DNA of 6,755 bases from Patescibacteria group bacterium UBA6023 (GTDB taxonomy: Bacteria; Patescibacteriota; Minisyncoccia; Phycocordibacterales; UBA6899): positions 15,006 to 21,760 of the forward strand of contig DIZR01000092.1 in assembly GCA_002429425.1 (NCBI GenBank), written 5' to 3'. This document shows, in pieces, positions 5,127 through 6,755 of this stretch. The stretch's first letter is position 1. Each line of letters begins with the position of its first letter. The notes under the pieces were generated by a model, which was given only the letters and a program-made list of their open reading frames with translations, made no database searches and was not told where the DNA came from. A program made the position numbers and the translations under genes.

Positions 5127-6755
5127 TTACTTCTTGGACGTGATGTGCCAGTCAACGAACAGGCGAACCATCTTCGGTGTGTATCCACGTTTCCCCATTC
5201 GCGCGACAAAATCATCGTGCTTTTTCTGGAGTTCGCCATCTTCCTTCAAGGTAAACGAAATGATCGGGAGCAGATCATCAACACGTGCAAAAAGATTTTT
5301 CTTGATAACAATACTAATCTTCTCGTAACTCTTCCATGGCGGATTTGCGCCATGATTCGCTGCGCGATACCGCAACACATGACGCACAAATTCATCGCGA
5401 AAGTCTTTCGGATTTGCAATCCCGGCAGGCTTTTCGATCTTCTCGAGTTCCTCATTAAGTTTTGACTTATCGAGAATGTGATGCGTATCCGGATCAATAA
5501 AATCATTATCATCCAAGTAATGCTCAGCCCAAATGGCGTACCGATCAAGCATCTCCTGACCAAAACTATCCGAAGCTTCAAAATACGATTCTCGGATTGC
5601 CTCTTCGATGTCTTTGTGGATCTTTCTCGCCATTATTTCCTGGATAAATGTCCCAATGTAGAGCTTTTCCAATTCAGGACCAAACTCTTTTTGCTTCACT
5701 TCCTCAAGAAGAACATGCATGAGGTGAATCGGGTTTGCACCGATCTCTTCTGGGTCATAGTTAAAGGTCTTGGCGAGAACTTCATATGCGAGGCGCATAT
5801 CAAAACCCGTCATTCCCTCGTTTACCCCCGCCGCTTCACGATATTCGTGAATAGTTTTTGCTTTTGTGTCTGTGCCCTTCAGGTTTTCACCATCATAGAC
5901 ACGGAGCTTGGAGAGAATATTTGAGTTTTCCGGTTCGATTAACCTTGTGAGCACCGCAAATGTTGCAAGTGCTTCAAGTGTTCCCGGAGCACACGGTGCA
6001 GTAGCAAGCGCGCTCGCTTTTGTCAGCTTCTCATAAATCCGAATTTCATCCGACACTTGTAGACAGTACGGGACCTTGATCAGACTCGTACGACTCACAA
6101 ACGCTTCATTCTCTTTTTTACTGCGGAATTTTCCCCATTCTGCTTCGTTTGAGTGTGCCATCACAATGCCATTGAATGGTATTGTGAAGCCCTCAGTTGA
6201 AGAAAAGAAATTTTCCGTCAGCGCAGGGAGAAGCGGATTCAATGTTTTGATCGGTGCCTTAAACATCTCTACAAACTCGACGAATCGTGCACCACGGCAC
6301 AGCGCTCCGGAATACAAATATGAATCCGAATCATTTTGCGAAAATTCTTCAAGCTTACGGATATCTGTTTTCCCAACCAATGTTGAAACATCCTGGTTGG
6401 ACTCGTCACCCGCAGAAGTTACTGCGATACCCACCTGATCAATCGCCGAGGGGAAAATCTTCACCACATAAAATTGTGACGGATCGCCACTAAATTCTTT
6501 GTTGAGTCGTTTTGCCGCCCATGGTGACATCAGTGTCGGAATATGCCGATCATCAATGCCCAATTGCTCACAAATAAGCTTGCGCTGCACTTGTTCCGCA
6601 AATAGTCCGAGTGGTGATTCATACACAGGAGAAATTTCGTACTCTCCACGATATGAACCATCGGAAACCTTACGTGCAAGTGCATAGAATGGAATTTGTT
6701 CCATCATCATTTTCAAGTGTTCTGCGAGTGAAGATTTCCCACCACCAACAGGACC
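5127..6755 (-). CDS. prkA: PrkA/YeaG family AAA+ serine protein kinase, 5' end cut by window
   Basis: The window shows the last 542 residues; family members are about 630-645 long, so roughly 100 N-terminal residues are missing. The visible part opens exactly in the Walker A loop GPVGGGKSS (visible residues 1-9). It continues with the PrkA AAA core: SPVYESPLGLF (about 42-52), FVEFVEMFKAPI (158-169, around the Walker B region) and IVMAHSNEAEW (197-207). The C-terminal PrkA domain carries LDDNDFIDPDTHHILD (414-429) and EKPAGIANPKDFRDEFV (about 441-457). The TTG at 6716 is internal, not a start, because the family sequence continues upstream of it. Members phosphorylate serine in target proteins; an ATP-dependent protease activity has also been proposed for Bacillus PrkA. 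E. coli YeaG is induced under nitrogen starvation and in stationary phase. It is first in line of the prkA-yhbH-spoVR module, separated from yhbH by a terminator-like hairpin. The promoter lies outside the window. Confidence 0.96.
   Translation of the reverse strand, partial: GPVGGGKSSLAEHLKMMMEQIPFYALARKVSDGSYRGEYEISPVYESPLGLFAEQVQRKLICEQLGIDDRHIPTLMSPWAAKRLNKEFSGDPSQFYVVKIFPSAIDQVGIAVTSAGDESNQDVSTLVGKTDIRKLEEFSQNDSDSYLYSGALCRGARFVEFVEMFKAPIKTLNPLLPALTENFFSSTEGFTIPFNGIVMAHSNEAEWGKFRSKKENEAFVSRTSLIKVPYCLQVSDEIRIYEKLTKASALATAPCAPGTLEALATFAVLTRLIEPENSNILSKLRVYDGENLKGTDTKAKTIHEYREAAGVNEGMTGFDMRLAYEVLAKTFNYDPEEIGANPIHLMHVLLEEVKQKEFGPELEKLYIGTFIQEIMARKIHKDIEEAIRESYFEASDSFGQEMLDRYAIWAEHYLDDNDFIDPDTHHILDKSKLNEELEKIEKPAGIANPKDFRDEFVRHVLRYRAANHGANPPWKSYEKISIVIKKNLFARVDDLLPIISFTLKEDGELQKKHDDFVARMGKRGYTPKMVRLFVDWHITSKK

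Noticed and set aside
6714..6716. TTG at 6716 as the prkA start
   Set aside because: The frame continues to the window edge through a perfect Walker A motif, so the true start lies outside the window.

Overview
The window is a compact, bacterial, almost entirely minus-strand segment with moderately AT-rich DNA and the standard code (TGA, TAA and TAG are all used as stops). It holds six protein genes, two of them cut by the window edges, one tRNA gene, and several hairpins, terminators and promoter-like sites. Start codons include ATG and GTG. The tRNA has no encoded CCA tail. Two genes appear to be transcribed from their own start codon (leaderless). There is no sporulation context beyond the PrkA/YhbH/SpoVR trio, which is also widespread in non-sporulating bacteria. 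A small-genome lineage such as Patescibacteria (CPR) would fit the compactness and gene set, but this is a guess from style; nothing here fixes the taxon.

Reading in the direction of transcription (high to low coordinates), the first block is an operon. It starts with prkA (6755 to 5127, 5' end outside the window), an AAA+ serine protein kinase of the PrkA/YeaG family. It continues with yhbH/yeaH (5052 to 3745), a DUF444 protein with a von Willebrand-type metal site, and spoVR/ycgB (3752 to 2088), which overlaps yhbH by 8 nt. A textbook terminator hairpin lies between prkA and yhbH, directly against the yhbH ribosome binding site. A second clear terminator follows spoVR. These three proteins form a conserved stress/stationary-phase module whose biochemical output is still poorly understood.

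The second block starts after a 130-bp gap that contains an orphan plus-strand terminator-like hairpin. A PduO-type cob(I)alamin adenosyltransferase (1892 to 1347) is driven by a perfect TATAAT placed so that transcription should begin at the ATG. Its stop codon abuts a 127-bp imperfect palindrome of unknown role. Next come a small hairpin and an extended -10 promoter for tRNA-His(GTG).

The third block, after another AT-rich hairpin, is a coupled pair. A DUF488 protein (968 to 438) is again preceded by a -10 box at leaderless distance. It overlaps by ATGA a uracil/thymine mismatch DNA glycosylase of the Mug/TDG family (441 to beyond position 1), which suggests a DNA-repair or nucleic-acid-linked role for the DUF488 protein.

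I did not find CRISPR arrays, insertion sequences or toxin-antitoxin pairs, and no wholly new protein system is evident. The items most worth a second look are the long palindrome, the two leaderless promoters and the terminator inside the prkA operon.
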